Assembly (NCBI GenBank): GCA_036346275.1
Contig: JAYEVK010000416.1
Coordinates: 62,001-126,000, forward strand
Direction of reading: 5' to 3'
Length of the DNA: 64,000 nt
From: Otatea glauca
Lineage: Eukaryota; Streptophyta; Magnoliopsida; Poales; Poaceae
The position numbers were made by a program, and so were the translations under genes. How positions within the stretch are numbered: the first letter of the stretch is position 1; the number at the start of each line of letters is the position of its first letter. The notes under the pieces were generated by a model that had not been told where the DNA came from, made no database searches, and worked only from the letters and a program-made list of their open reading frames with translations. Shown piece after piece: positions 44,975-56,679 of this stretch.

Positions 44975-45121
44975 CTGATCTCCCTTTGGATGGCAGAATT
45001 GCGAAATAAGCGGGATGTGCAGACAAATTAGTAATATCTTCAAGAGGGGCTTTTTCTTGTATTTGGATCCCATTCCTCGTAATTGGTTGGGGGGAATGTT
45101 CAGATCTTTGTACAGAAGCAA
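44975..45121 (-). pseudogene. Unidentified captured exon
   Basis: A 147 bp open stretch on the minus strand lies between a good acceptor (TTCTTTTTAAACAG) and a donor (GTTTGT). The frame starts VASVQRSEHSPQPITRNGIQ and ends LPSKGRS. It looks like a real internal exon by splice signals and base composition. The gene of origin is unknown. Confidence 0.4.
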
Positions 45122-45244
45122 CTGTTTAAAAAGAACAAGCAACAACAACTTACATTTATAAAATCACAGAAAATAAACAACAAGATATATAACATTATGG
45201 TCATGCTTGAAGTATAGAACCTCTTTCACATACTACACAAGTTT

Positions 45245-46027
45245 CAACGTCGTTCCGTTGATGATGTTGAATTGGGGCACCCCTCACTTCTTTTGGCCAT
45301 AGAAAATTATATGATGGCATACCATGAGGATGGAGGAAGACATGGTAGCACCGAAGTGACGCTGATTTTGTTGTCTCCACCCCAATCTCGCTTCTTCAGG
45401 TCACCTCCCCGCACTCCACCGCCACCGTCACTGCTGCAAGTACTCCGACCACGATCGCCTGACCCGTTGAAGCCAGCGAAAACAGGGGCCACATGAGGAG
45501 GAAGAGGAGGACATGGTGCGGAAACGAGGATTAGAAGATATGTTGTTTGATAAAATCTAAACCGGAAAAAAGAGCTGATGGCATAATTTTAGCCTCCTCT
45601 ATGTAGACCATACCTATTGGAGAAACCATGAAAGAGTGTACCAGAGGCTATTTATCAATATAGTTATTTTTAAGTGATGCTAGAACATTTCTAGAAAAAC
45701 TGCAAATAAGATCCCTATATGTGTTATTAACTTGTTTATCTATAAAATAAAATGCACATTAATAATAAGATCAGAATTACTACACATAAACATGCTCTAC
45801 GCATCCTCTTCAGTGGAACCTAAGAAAGCTAACCTGAACCTATAATCTCATCAGTAATATACTTGTACATGCCCTAACATGTAAATTTGAGAATATGCCC
45901 AAACTGTTAAGGATCAATGAATAAGAGAATGTACAAAAAGAACATCTAGGAGAGTATAGATCTAATGGCTCATTTCACACAGAAGCTGTTGTGACAGTGA
46001 TAGATAACACACAGGAAATCAAGAATA
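45245..46027. other. Helitron interior, possible first-exon fragment
   Basis: 45250-45545 is GC-rich and open on both strands (minus: MAPVFAGFNGSGDRGRSTC). It could be part of a captured 5' exon, but I recognise nothing. The remainder up to the Ty3 insertion is AT-rich. Confidence 0.3.
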
Positions 46028-46032
46028 GGATA

Positions 46033-47066
46033 TGTCGGCGTTTCGAGCGCCGGCAAGTAAATTTGTAAGTCTAAGGGGCTGCGCGTTCCCGCTCCCTGAA
46101 TGGTTAGACCCTGGAGTCCAAGATGTATACTGGTTCGGGCAGAAGGTCCCTACTCCAGTTCGTGCGTTGGTGTTATATTCATCAAAGTGCGGATGATCTG
46201 CAGAGTTTTTTACAAGCGAGAGGTGGAGCCTCAACACTAGAATGATCTAAACTTAGCTCTCGGAAGGAGAAGAAAAGAAGAAGAGGAAGAAGAGGAAAAA
46301 GCTCTCTTGTAGCTCTTACTCATTGCCTGTTAGGAGGTTCTGCCTCCTTTTATTGATCTGAAGGGCAGGTTACATCGAGAATTGGCGAAGTGCTAGGCGA
46401 GCTACTTCTAGGGGCTTCGGTCTTGCCCCGCCGTCTGGCCAATCGTTCCGCCGACTGGTCGCTTGCTCCGCCGACCGGTCGCCTCTTGAGCCTATCTTTG
46501 GGTCGGTGGTCTACCGGTCGAGTGGTTGGGTAATCCTCCGGAAGTGGCGTGGTGTTCTCTGTGATCCATGTGGGTGCTGTCGTAGTCGCGTGTGACGTTG
46601 GAGTTGCCTCGGGAGAGAGCGTGTCCTTGCACCGTGGGTGGTGGTGATGGGACAGAGGCGTGGCTTCAGCAGCTATCAAACCGTCTTGGGAAGGGACCAC
46701 CGCCTCGCTCGATCCACTTGAATGACCGTTCGTGGGGCACGTGGCCTTAGGTTGACACGGACTCCGATCGCGCGCACACGCCCTCGGCGGGATTATCATG
46801 GTTCGGTCGGGCCGGGGATCCCGCCCTGCTGCGGGTCGGGAACCCCGCTTGAGTCGGTCGGGGATCCGCCCCGCTGCGGGGTCGGAACCGCTTGAGTCGA
46901 GTCGGGACCGGTCGGAATGGTCTCCTGAATGGTCTCGTAGGCATTTGGGTAGCAGGCCGGGGCGGCTGTTTAAGTCGGGCCGTATTCGAGGCCGCCGCTT
47001 GCCGCTCCGGGCTTTGCTTGTTGCAATTGAGCCGTTGGTGCACCTGTTTTATGAGTATTCGTCGGA
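46033..47066 (-). repeat. 3' LTR of the Ty3 element
   Basis: Begins TGTCGGCGTTTCGAGCGCCG on the plus strand. It matches 58574-59642 up to ATGAGTATT. The outer end is clear. The inner end is uncertain because similarity stops before a recognisable polypurine tract. Confidence 0.8.
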
Positions 47067-47379
47067 GCCCGAACCTCCAATCGAGTTGGCGGACTCGGTT
47101 GGGGTTGAGCTTGATGGATCCGTTCAACTAGGTGGGCCAACGGGCCTACCGATTTTGCCGGGCGTGCCTCAACGCATCCGACGCCCGCCGGGATTACGTT
47201 CTCGAGGTATGCGAACCGTCGGAGCCTCTTAATTGCTTCGTTGCGCGCGCGCACGGCTAGGTGTGTTTTTGCTCGTTCGTCTTCTTGACCGCCGGGTTCG
47301 GTGGCGGCGCGCCGTTTTCTCTGCGGCATTTATTCTGAGTCGTTTGATCTTCCTTTGCGCTCGTTTCGGCGCCGTAGCT

Positions 47380-49893
47380 AGTCGGTGCCTTGGTCGGCAA
47401 GGATGAGCGGATGCCTTGGAAGTTTTAGTGCCCGAGTGCCTTGGTCGGCAGGGCGGCCGGATGCCTCCGCGAGGTTCCGGTGTCCGAGTGCTCGCTTAAC
47501 GTCGTGGTGGGCCGCCTTAGTCGGCAGGGCGGCCGGATGCCTCCGCGAGGTTCCGATGTCCGAGTGCCTTGGTCGGCAAGGGCGGCCGGATGCCTCCGCG
47601 AGGTTCCGGTGTCCGAGTGCCTTGGTCGGCAAGGGCGGCCGGATGCCTCGCGAGGTTCGGTGTCCGAGTGCTCGCTTAACGTCGTAGCTAGACGCCGCCT
47701 TAGTCGGCAAGGGCGATCGGATGCCTCCGCGAGGTTCCGATGTCCGAGTGCCTTGGTCGGCAAGGACGGCCGGATGCCTCCGCGAGGTTCCGGTGTCCGA
47801 GTGCTCGTTAACGTCGTAGCTAAACGCCGCCTTAGTCGGCAGGGCGGCCGGATGCCTCCGCGAGGTTCCGGTGTCCGAGTGCCTTGGTCGGCAAGGACGG
47901 CCGGATGCCTCCGCGAGGTTCCGGTGTCCGAGTGCTCGTTAACGTCGTAGCTAGACGCCGCCTTAGTCGGCAGGGCGGCCGGATGCCTCCGCGAGGTTCC
48001 GGTGTCCGAGTGCCTTGGTCGGCAAGGGCGGCCGGATGCCTCCGCGAGGTTACGGTGTCCAAAGTGCCTTGGTCGGCAGGACGGCCGGATGCCTCCGCGA
48101 GGTTCCGGTGTCCGAGTGCTCGTTAACGTCGTAGCTAGACGCCGCCTTAGTCGGCAAGGACGGCCGGATGCCTCCGCGAGGTTCCGGTGTCCGAGTGCCT
48201 TGGTCGGCAGGGACGGCCGGATGCCTCCGCGAGGTTCCGGTGTCCGAGTGCTCGTTAACGTCGTAGCTAGACGCGCCTTAGTCGGCAGGGCGGCCGGATG
48301 CCTCTGCGAGGTTCCGGTGTCCGAGTGCCTTGGTCGGCAGGGCGGCCGGATGCCTCCGCGAGGTTTCGGTGTCCGAGTGCCTTGGTCGGCAAGGACGACC
48401 GGATGCCTCGCGAGGTTCCGGTGTCCGAGTGCTCGTTAACGTCGTAGCTAGACGCGCCTTAGTCGGCAAGGACGGCCGGATGCCTCCGCGAGGTTCCGGT
48501 GTCCGAGTGCCTTGGTCGGCAGGACGGCCGGATGCCTCCGCGAGGTTCCGGTGTCCGAGTGCTCGCTTAACGTCGTAGCTAGACGCCGCCTTAGTCGGCA
48601 GGGCGGCCGGATGCCTCCGCGAGGTTCCGGTGTCCGAGTGCCTTGGTCGGCAGGACGACCGGATGCCTCGCGAGGTTCCGGTGTCCGAGTGCTCGTTAAC
48701 GTCGTAGCTAGACGCCGCCTTAGTCGGCAGGGCGGCCGGATGCCTCCGCGAGGTTCCGGTGTCCGAGTGCCTTGGTCGGCAGGGCGGCCGGATGCCTCCG
48801 CGAGGTTCCGGTGTCCGAGTGGTCGTTAACGTCGTAGCTAGACGCCGCCTTAGTCGGCAAGGGCGGCCGGATGCCTCCGCGAGGTTCCGGTGTCCGAGTG
48901 CCTTGGTCGGCAGGACGGCCGGATGCCTCCGCGAGGTTCCGGTGTCCGAGTGCTCGTTAACGTCGTAGCTAGACGCCGCCTTAGTCGGCAAGGACGGCCG
49001 GATGCCTCCGCGAGGTTCCGGTGTCCGAGTGCCTTGGTCGGCAAGGACGGCCGGATGCCCCCGCGAGGTTCCGGTGTCCGAGTGCTCGCTTAACGTCGTA
49101 GCTAGACGCCGCCTTAGTCGGCAAGGGCGGCCGGATGCCTCCGCGAGGTTCCGATGTCCGAGTGCCTTGGTCGGCAGGGACGGCCGGATGCCCCGCGAGG
49201 TTCCGGTGTCCGAGTGCTCGTTTAACGTCGTAGCTAGACGCGCCTTAGTCGGCAAGGACGGCCGGATGCCTCCGCGAGGTTCCGATGTCCGAGTGCCTTG
49301 GTCGGCAAGGACGGCCGGATGCCTCCGCGAGGTTCCGGTGTCCGAGTGCTCGTTAACGTCGTAGCTAGACGCCGCCTTAGTCGGCAGGGCGGCCGGATGC
49401 CTCCGCGAGGTTCCGGTGTCCGAGTGCTCGTTAACGTCGTAGCTAGACAGCGCCTTAGTCGGCAAGGACGGCCGGATGCCTCCGCGAGGTTCCGGTGTCC
49501 GAGTGCCTTGGTCGGCAGGGCGGCCGGATGCCTCCGCGAGGTTCCGATGTTCGAGTGCCTTGGTCGGCAGGGCGGCCGGATGCCCCGCGAGGTTCCGGTG
49601 TCCGAGTGCTCGTTTAACGTCGTAGCTAGACGCGCCTTAGTCGGCAAGGACGGCCGGATGCCTCCGCGAGGTTCCGGTGTCCGAGTGCCTTGGTCGGCAA
49701 GGACGGCCGGATGCCCCGCGAGGTTCCGGTGTCCGAGTGCTCGTTTAACGTCGTAGCTAGACGCCGCCTTAGTCGGCAAGGACGGCCGGATGCCTCGCGA
49801 GGTTCCGGTGTCCGAGTGCCTTGGTCGGCAAGACGGCCGGATGCCCCGCGAGGTTCCGGTGTCCGAGTGCTCGCTTAACATCGTAGCCGGACG
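47380..49893. repeat. GC-rich dimeric tandem array in the Ty3 3' region
   Basis: Two related units mostly alternate. Unit A (~53 bp) is GCCTCCGCGAGGTTCCGGTG followed by TCCGAGTGCCTTGGTCGGCA and AGGACGGCCGGAT. Unit B (~78 bp) starts the same way but continues CGTTAACGTCGTAGCTAGAC before GCCGCCTTAGTCGGCA. The dimer is ~131 bp and the array ~2.5 kb. Variation consists largely of small losses in GC runs (CTCCGCG, CTCGCG, CCCGCG). Long reading frames on both strands (up to 395 codons) follow from the repeat and are not genes. Confidence 0.95.
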
Positions 49894-50653
49894 CGGGTAT
49901 CCATCCCGAGTCCCCGTCCGCGAGGGAAGCTGCGAGAGAGTAGCTGCCGTCTATCCCACAAGTTTACCCCATCCGCAGTGTGGGACTGGAGGGTGAGCGA
50001 CGCGTTTACTGCGTTGGTTTGAACGCCGTGCTCTTGGAGCTAGTAACGGTAGTCCGAGTGGGTCTGGGAGGTCCGCCAAGGGGACCCTTCCGAGCGACGG
50101 TCCCGAGTAGGGTGTCTGGCCTGGCGTGGGGCGACCCATAAGAAACCTTTCTTTACTCAATCCGTATGGACCACGGGTCGTCACCCGACCCAGAGCGGTG
50201 GGGTGTCGCTCATCGATGAGCTCCGGGAGAGTGTGAAGTATGGTCTCGGGACGCAGTAGAGGTGGCTGGTCGTCACCGACCCAACCGGGACCCAGTGGGG
50301 CTCACCTCGTACTTGCCCTCGCTCAAGTTTATTTGGGGCCCTACGCCCATCCGGTGGGTTAGGCCTTTTGAACCCACGACTTTATTGGGCCTGGCGCAAG
50401 CCACAAAGCTTTGCCATCTTGGGACCGCATGGCCCAATGGGCCTCGCGCGCCGGAACAACCGCCCGGCCAAAAGCGGAGACCAAGAGGTAACGGACACGC
50501 TGTTCGGGCGGCGTCTTTATGACTCGCAACTGACGCGACAGATTAAATGCGAGTGGAATTGGAAATCGGAGTTACCAGGCCGGCGTGATGAGGCGAGGCG
50601 ACGCGACGATTCGTTCGAGGAGGCGTCCGTTCGGTCGGCGTCGCTTCGCCTCC
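49894..50653. other. Ty3 spacer between array and antisense ORF
   Basis: Non-coding GC-rich DNA. It probably contains the promoter of the antisense ORF, ending in CTATAAATACG at 50653. Confidence 0.6.
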
Positions 50654-50660
50654 TATAAAT
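50654..50660 (+). promoter_or_regulatory. TATA box of the antisense ORF
   Basis: TATAAAT followed by a CT-rich leader (CTTTCGCCTTCTTCGTCTCC) and an ATG at 50793. It suggests the antisense gene has its own promoter. Confidence 0.5.
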
Positions 50661-50792
50661 ACGTTGTTGGGGTGCCTCGGGTAGCCACGCTTTCGCCTTC
50701 TTCGTCTCCGTCCCTAAAGCAAGAAAACGCCAGAGAGAGAGAGAAGAAACCTCGGCCCTCTTCTTCTCACCTTTCCGTCGCTTCCCGCGAAG

Positions 50793-52093
50793 ATGTCGTG
50801 GGCGGAGTGCTCCAGACAGAGAGTCGCGCTTCGGCCTAGTGAAGAAGGGCTTCCTCCGCGCAGGCACCTCTGGTGGAGAGTGCCGGCCGGGCCGTTATCC
50901 CGCGCCGCAGAGCGACGAGGTTGTGGTCCCCGCCTCGTTTTTGAGCGGCCGATATGTTTCCGCCAGTTGTGAAATATGCGTGTTGTGCAAGCATTTGCGG
51001 GCCGTTCTGAAGGCCAGCCGGCTCCTTCGTCGCTTCGGATGCTCGTGGGCGCCGCGATGGAAGAAAGTGGTCATTGCGGCTTGAGTTTCGTCTTGCCCAA
51101 GAGGCTTTGAACATTGGGTGGACGGAGGCGAAAGAACTCCGCCTAGGTGGAGGAGGCCTCAAAGGCCCTTACGACCAGCGCCTTGGGGCCGAGGCCTTGA
51201 GGGCAAGGGTGGTGGAGCTTGAATCCTCCCTGGCGGAGGTCACCGAGGCCAAGGACGCCGCCGTCACCGCTGAGGGGGTGGCACAAGCAGAAGCGACCCA
51301 TCTGCGGTCGGAGCGGGATCAGGCCCGGGAGGACGCCGAACAAGCTCGGTCCGAGCAGGAGACTGTTCGGAAGGAGCCGGCTTCTTGAGGGCGCCCTACG
51401 AGTCTCGGAGGGAGGTCGGCGGCTGATCGACTCTGCGGTAGTAAGTATCTCAACTCCTCCATTGATTTCTTTGGTTGGGGTAACCCGTAGAGGAGACTCA
51501 TCTGGAGACGCCGAAAACTCGCAGAGGTGCAGAAAAACCTGAGCGTCGCCATGGAGGCTCGGAATGCGGCGGCGGAGACCCGCGACGTGGCGATCGCGGC
51601 CAGGGACGAGGCTCTGGCGGCGCTGAGGGTCTCCGAGGATGGTAGGGCCGAGATGGGCGCCGAACTGGAAGCCCTTCGGAGGGCCGGCCAGGAGGTCTGC
51701 GCCCAAGTCTTGGGCACAGGGGCAGGCCCGAGCGCACTTGCCCCTGCGCTGGCCCGAGTGCCGGGGCTTGTGGAGGCGGCTGTGATTGCGGGCGCAGCAC
51801 TGGGAGCTTCGTCCGCACTGGTCAACACCGTCTCGCACTATGACGGTATCGACCTCGCAGTGGTGAGTAGCGGCATCGCCGGGAACCGGACCGACGGCGA
51901 GGTCGGCAGTTCGAGCTCGTGTCGAGCCACATGCTCGGAGATCGCCACCACGCCCCGCCTGAGGTCGCCTTCCAAGATGCGAGGTCCTCCTCCTCCGTCT
52001 TGGTCGGCCACCAGGAAGAAGAGGAAGAAAGAAGTTAGCCCCCCCCTTTTTTTTTTCCTTTTCTTGCAAAGACTGTTGTGTAAACGATCGTAA
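50793..52093 (+). pseudogene. Antisense coiled-coil ORF of the Ty3 element (disrupted)
   Basis: Lies between integrase and the tandem array, opposite in strand to gag-pol. Parts of one protein appear in different frames: a start MSWAECSRQRVALRPSEE, then RAGTSGGECRPGRYP and SDEVVVPASFLSG, then a long heptad-rich coil (ARVVELESSLAEVTEAKDAA, RSERDQAREDAEQA), then MEARNAAAETRDVAIAARDE and a C-terminal stretch with VEAAVIAGAALGASSALVNT. A probable intron (GTAAGTATC to CCCGTAG, about 51440-51490) lies inside. Frameshifts and a deletion near 51050 break it. Such ORFs are known from Tat-lineage elements and annotated as putative gypsy-type transposon proteins. Their role is not established. Confidence 0.6.
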
Positions 52094-52214
52094 GTAATTG
52101 TAAGCTCCGGTTTGCCTCTTTGCTCTCCTTTGCGTTTGGGTTTGACCGACCATAGCCTCAAGGACCACGGGTCGCTTATGCGTAGGTCGGGTCAATTTGA
52201 GAGGGTCAAGAGGA

Positions 52215-52615
52215 TAGGAGTCTTGTTTATGCGGTAGTTTCTGCGCACTCATGGGGTTCTGAGTGTTCCCGATCGGCCAAGGGTTTTCCACTCGGGCACT
52301 TCCTTCTTCGCAAAGTGCTACTTAGCAACCATAGCCGCCGGGCGAGGCGTAGCGCTCGGGTCGAGAGGGTTACCGCTCGGGATAGACTCTGTGACTAGTC
52401 GGGTCACCGACCCACATGAGTCGTGAGTTAGCCGAGTTCGTGTGGGGAAGATTGTTCCCAATCGTCCGTAAGGTCATCCCACTCGGTGCTTCCTTCTTCC
52501 GCGGAGTGCTCTTGGGCAACCATAGCCGGTGGCGTGGCCGTAGCACTCGGGTCGAGAGGGTTACCGCCGGGATAGACCTCGTGGTCGGTGGGTCACCGAC
52601 CCGCATGCAGACACC
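52215..52615. repeat. Two-copy ~200 bp tandem repeat
   Basis: Two diverged copies share CTTCCTTCTTC, GGGTCGAGAGGGTTACCG and GGGTCACCGACCC at the same spacing, with CAACCATAGCCG in between. They lie just downstream of integrase in the sense of the element. Confidence 0.75.
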
Positions 52616-52739
52616 ATCCGGAGCGGCTCGAGCGGGCGCCACGGGCGACCCGAGTAAATCACGTGGCGACGGTGCTCGGTTGGGAGAAAGGTAAAGACTT
52701 ATACCAGAAAAAGAAAAGAGCTTAGGGATAGAATCGCCT

Positions 52740-55700
52740 TAACTTTTCAATGTTCCAAGCATTAGGAGGATCGACCATCGGCGTCCTTGAGTCGAAGGTG
52801 CGGTCGGAGAACTTCCACGACGGTGAAAGGACCCTCCTGTGGGGCGTCGGCTTGTGCTTATCTTTGGTTGTCGGACCGACGCAGAACCAAGTCGCCGGTA
52901 TTGAAGGATCGATCCTCGAACTTGGCGGTGTGGTAGCGCGCAGGCTTGTTGATATCGGCCGACCGTGGGACGGCCACGTCGCCGCGCCTCGTCGAAATGG
53001 TCGATGGCGTCTTGTTGCGGCGAGCCCCGAGCCTCATCGAAGGCTTGCAATCTCGGGAGCCGTATTCGGTCGATGGGCAAAATGGCGGTCAGCGAACACC
53101 ATAAAGAAGGGTGTGAACCCGGTCGCCGGTCGGCGTGGTCCGCAGACTCAGAGGGCGGAGGCGGCTCGGCTACCCAGCGCCTGCGAAATGCTTGAGCCGA
53201 TCGAAGATCCGCGGCTTGAGTCCTTGAAGGATCATGCCGTTAGTGCGCTCGACCGGCCGTTAGTCCGCGGATGGGCTATCGCGCCCAATCGACACGGATG
53301 TTGAAGTCGCCACGAACTCGAGAAATTCCTTCCCGTGAAGCGTGTTCGTTGTCGGTGATGATGGAGTTTGGGACTCCAAACCTAAAAACGATGTCGCGGA
53401 AGAAGATGGCGCTTGTACCGACGTGGCGCTCACGGCCGGCAGCCTCTATCCACTTGATGAACTTATCTACGCGCGACGGCGGTGGGTGAAGCCCCGGCGC
53501 TTTCCGAAGGGCCGACCAAATCGAGTCCCCAGACGGCAAAAGGCCACGTGATGGGGATCGTCTGTAAAGCAAATTTGGCGGATCGTCACGAGCAAAGAAT
53601 CGCATCCTTCGCAGTGCGTCACGATATGCTCGGCGTCGACACGCGGTTGGCCAAGAGAAACCTTGTCGAAAGGCCTTTCCCACAAGAGATCGGGTGCTGC
53701 GTGGTGACCGCAGACTACCGTATGTATGTCCAAGAAATTGTTTTCCTTGGTCGGTCAAGATACATTTTGGAGGACCCGGAGGACTCCTTTGTAGAGGTCT
53801 GGCCGATCGGGACGAAAGATTTTGCTCGCCGGCGGGCGCCGGCCTCGGTCGGGTCTGGGAAGTGACCCGTCCGTCAAGCGGTCGATGTAGGGCCTCCTCG
53901 ATCGGACTCAAGTGCTAGCACACCGCGGGCGATCCGGCCAATTCGCCCGACCGTGGCGTCGGTCGGGGTGACCGTCTTTGGATTGGTCGGGTGGCCGCCA
54001 CCGCCGAGTCCACCGACGATGGCCGCAGGAGGTCGGAGACGAAGATCCGGCGGGACGGGCTCTCGCTGGAGGCAAGATTGGCGGTGATCGGCCTCGCCAT
54101 TGTAGCGTCGGTAGCTATGGTGAAGCTCGAAACCCTTGAACCGCTCCTCGAGCGCGTACTTCTCGACGATCTGCGGCCATGCGGGCGTCTCGGGCTCCGC
54201 ACCTTCATGACTTGGTCGACGACAAGCTTGAGTCCCGTGGACGAGCCGCGCGCACCGAGGTCGGCGGCGATCCGGAGACCGTTGGCGAGCCTCGTGCTCG
54301 GCAATGTTGTTGGTCGCGTCGAAGAGCAACCTAATGGCGATTGAAGCATGTTCCGGCGGGAGATGATGGCGACTCCGCGCCGCGCCATTTTTGGTGTAAG
54401 ACCCGTCAAGTACATTGTCGATGCTCGGGGTCTTCGACCCGCTGGCGGTGCTCGGCTTGGTCCACTCGGCGACGAAGTCGGCGAGCTGCGACTTGATCGC
54501 CGTCAGGGGCGTATATTATGCCATGGCCGCTAAGCTCGGCGCCCATTTGGCTATCCTTCACGAGGCATCGCGATTGTGGATGATCTCGCCTAGTGGGACG
54601 TGGTCACCACGGTGATGGCGTCTTGATCGAAGTAGTGAACGAGTTTCCTCTTTGCGATGAGCACCGCGTGAGTAACTTCGCACTGTGGGTACCGAGTCTT
54701 GGACTCGGAAAGTACCTCACCGATGAAGTAGACCGGCCGTTGTACCTTGAGCTCACGGCCTTCTTCCTTCGCTCCACCACGAGGGCCGCTACCGGCGACT
54801 TGGGTAGTGGCGCGATGTAGAGGAGCAGCGGTTCACACAGTGCCGGGCGATCAGATCGAGGCGAGGACAGAAGGCCTTCAAGCGGGTGAGGCCTCCCGAG
54901 CCTCGTGTCCAATCAAGCGGTCGGATTTCTTGAGCGACCAGAGCGGCATTCGCGTTCGCCGAGGCGAGACACGAACGGCTCAAAGCCGCCAGCACCGGTC
55001 GACCTGGACCCTTTGAGGTTCTTGGCCGGGCCCATCCTTGCGATCGCCGAGATCTTCTCTGATTGGCCTCGATGCCTCGCTCGAGAGGCGATGAAGCCTA
55101 AGAGCTTTCCTTTGGGGACCCCAAGGCGCACTTCTGGGTTGAGCTTTATGCGAAACCGTCGAAGGTTCGCGAAAGTCTCTTCTAGGTCGACGATAAGGTC
55201 GTCGACCTTCACGGTCTTTACGACAATATCGTCGACATACGCCTCAACGTTGCGGCCGATCCGGTCATTGAAGCACGTTTGCATACATCATTTGGTATGT
55301 AGCGCCGCGTTCTTGTGCCGAAGGGCATTGTGACATAGCGTAACGAACCGAACGGAGTGATGAAGGAAGTCGTGGTGGTCGGACTCCTTTAGCGCAATCT
55401 GGTGGTAGCCCGAGTAGGCATCCGAGAAAGGAAAGAGACTCGCACCAGTGGTGGAGTCGATGACTTGGTCGATGCGAGGTAAGGGAATGGGTCCTTGGGA
55501 CATGCTTTGTTGAGACTCGTATAGTCAACACACATTCTCCATTGCCCGTTCTTCTTTTTACGAGTCTGAGGTTGGCTAGCCACTCGTGGTGGCGCACCTC
55601 TTTACAAACCCTGCCGCCAAGAGTTTGGCGATCTCCTCCCCTATAACCCTGCGCCTTTCCTCGTCGAAGCGGCGCAGGCGTTGGGCGACCGGCTTTGAGC

Positions 55701-56400
55701 CTAGTCGGACGCTCAAGGAGTGCTCGGCGACCTCCTTTGGAATGCCCGGCATGTCGGAGGACCTCCATGCGAAGACATCTTTGTTAGTGCGGAGGAAGTC
55801 GACGAGCGCGCTTTCCTATTTGGCGGGGAGCGTGGCTCCGACCCGCACGGTCTTGGTCGGATCACGAGGATCGACCGTGACCTCCTTCGTGTCCTCGGCG
55901 GATTTGAAGGATCCCGCCCGATTTCTTCGGATTGAGGACGGACTCGGCGCTTCCTCCCGAGCTTGTTGAGTTCCGCGAGGCAACGATCGCCGAGGCGAGC
56001 TCGCGCCGCCGCTCGCGATTGAAGGCAGTGGAAAGACGATGCCGCGGTAATGACTCCATGCGGTCGGGCATCTTCGACTTGAGGTAGGCGTGGCGGGGAT
56101 CGCCATGAACTTGGCGTAGCATGGCCTCCCAGATGGCGTGGTAGGCGCCGGGAAATCCACGACCTCGAAGGTGAGGGTCTCGGTGCGGAAGTTTCGGCTC
56201 CCGAAGGTGACGGAGGTCGACCGCCGAGCGGATGGGCTTCTCGGCGGGATGACGCCATGGAAAGGTGCCTTGCTTGGCCGGAGGCTTGAGCGCGGGACCC
56301 CCATAGCGTCGAACGTCTCAACGTAGAGGATGTTAAGGCCGCTGCCCCCGCCCATCGGCACCTTCGTGAGGCGCCGTTCGACGACGGGTCGACCACCGGT
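52740..56400 (-). pseudogene. Ty3 pol relic (PR-RT-RH-INT)
   Basis: Read on the minus strand. Protease: GGGSGLNILY at about 56350, with Gly where the catalytic Asp should be. Reverse transcriptase: MCVDYTSLNKACPKDPFP, FSDAYSGYHQIAL and the active-site YVDD (55228-55239), spread over three frames. RNase H: ATNNIAEHEA and NGLRIAADLGAR around 54200-54330. Integrase: GHHAAP and HCEGC (zinc finger) near 53650-53710, then FGVPNSIITDN and FNIRVDW near 53290-53340. The end reads NAWNIEKLRRFYP-like before the stop near 52740. More than ten frame changes occur, so no enzyme can be made. The order RT-RH-INT identifies Ty3/gypsy. Confidence 0.9.
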
Positions 56401-56679
56401 ACCTCCCGGTGTGGGACGCGATTAGGGTGATCGGTCGATCAAAGGTGATCGGAACTCCGACCACCGAAGATATTGGGGACGCCCCGCGACGGTGTGGACC
56501 TCGCGATAGCGAGCTTGAGCCGGCGCTTGTCGGCGTAGCAAGCCGATCCTCCGAAGATCATGAGGCAGCCGTCGGGCTCGGGGAACTCGTCGTCTGCCTT
56601 CTTCTCCGCCGTTCGCGGGGCCGCGGCGGGCTTCTTTCCTTTGCTTCGCGGCGTGGTGGGGACGCTAGAAAGATAGCGC

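Noticed and set aside
48278..49465. 395-codon minus-strand open frame
   Set aside because: It is produced by the GC-rich tandem array. The same short peptide block recurs with every unit and frames are open on both strands, so it is not a gene.
47380..49893. CRISPR-like array of repeats and spacers
   Set aside because: The units are contiguous tandem repeats with no unique spacers, in a plant retrotransposon.
51143..52291. 382-codon minus-strand frame in the Ty3 element
   Set aside because: It is the complement of the plus-strand coiled-coil ORF. Its composition is that of a reverse-frame shadow and no pol motif occurs in it.
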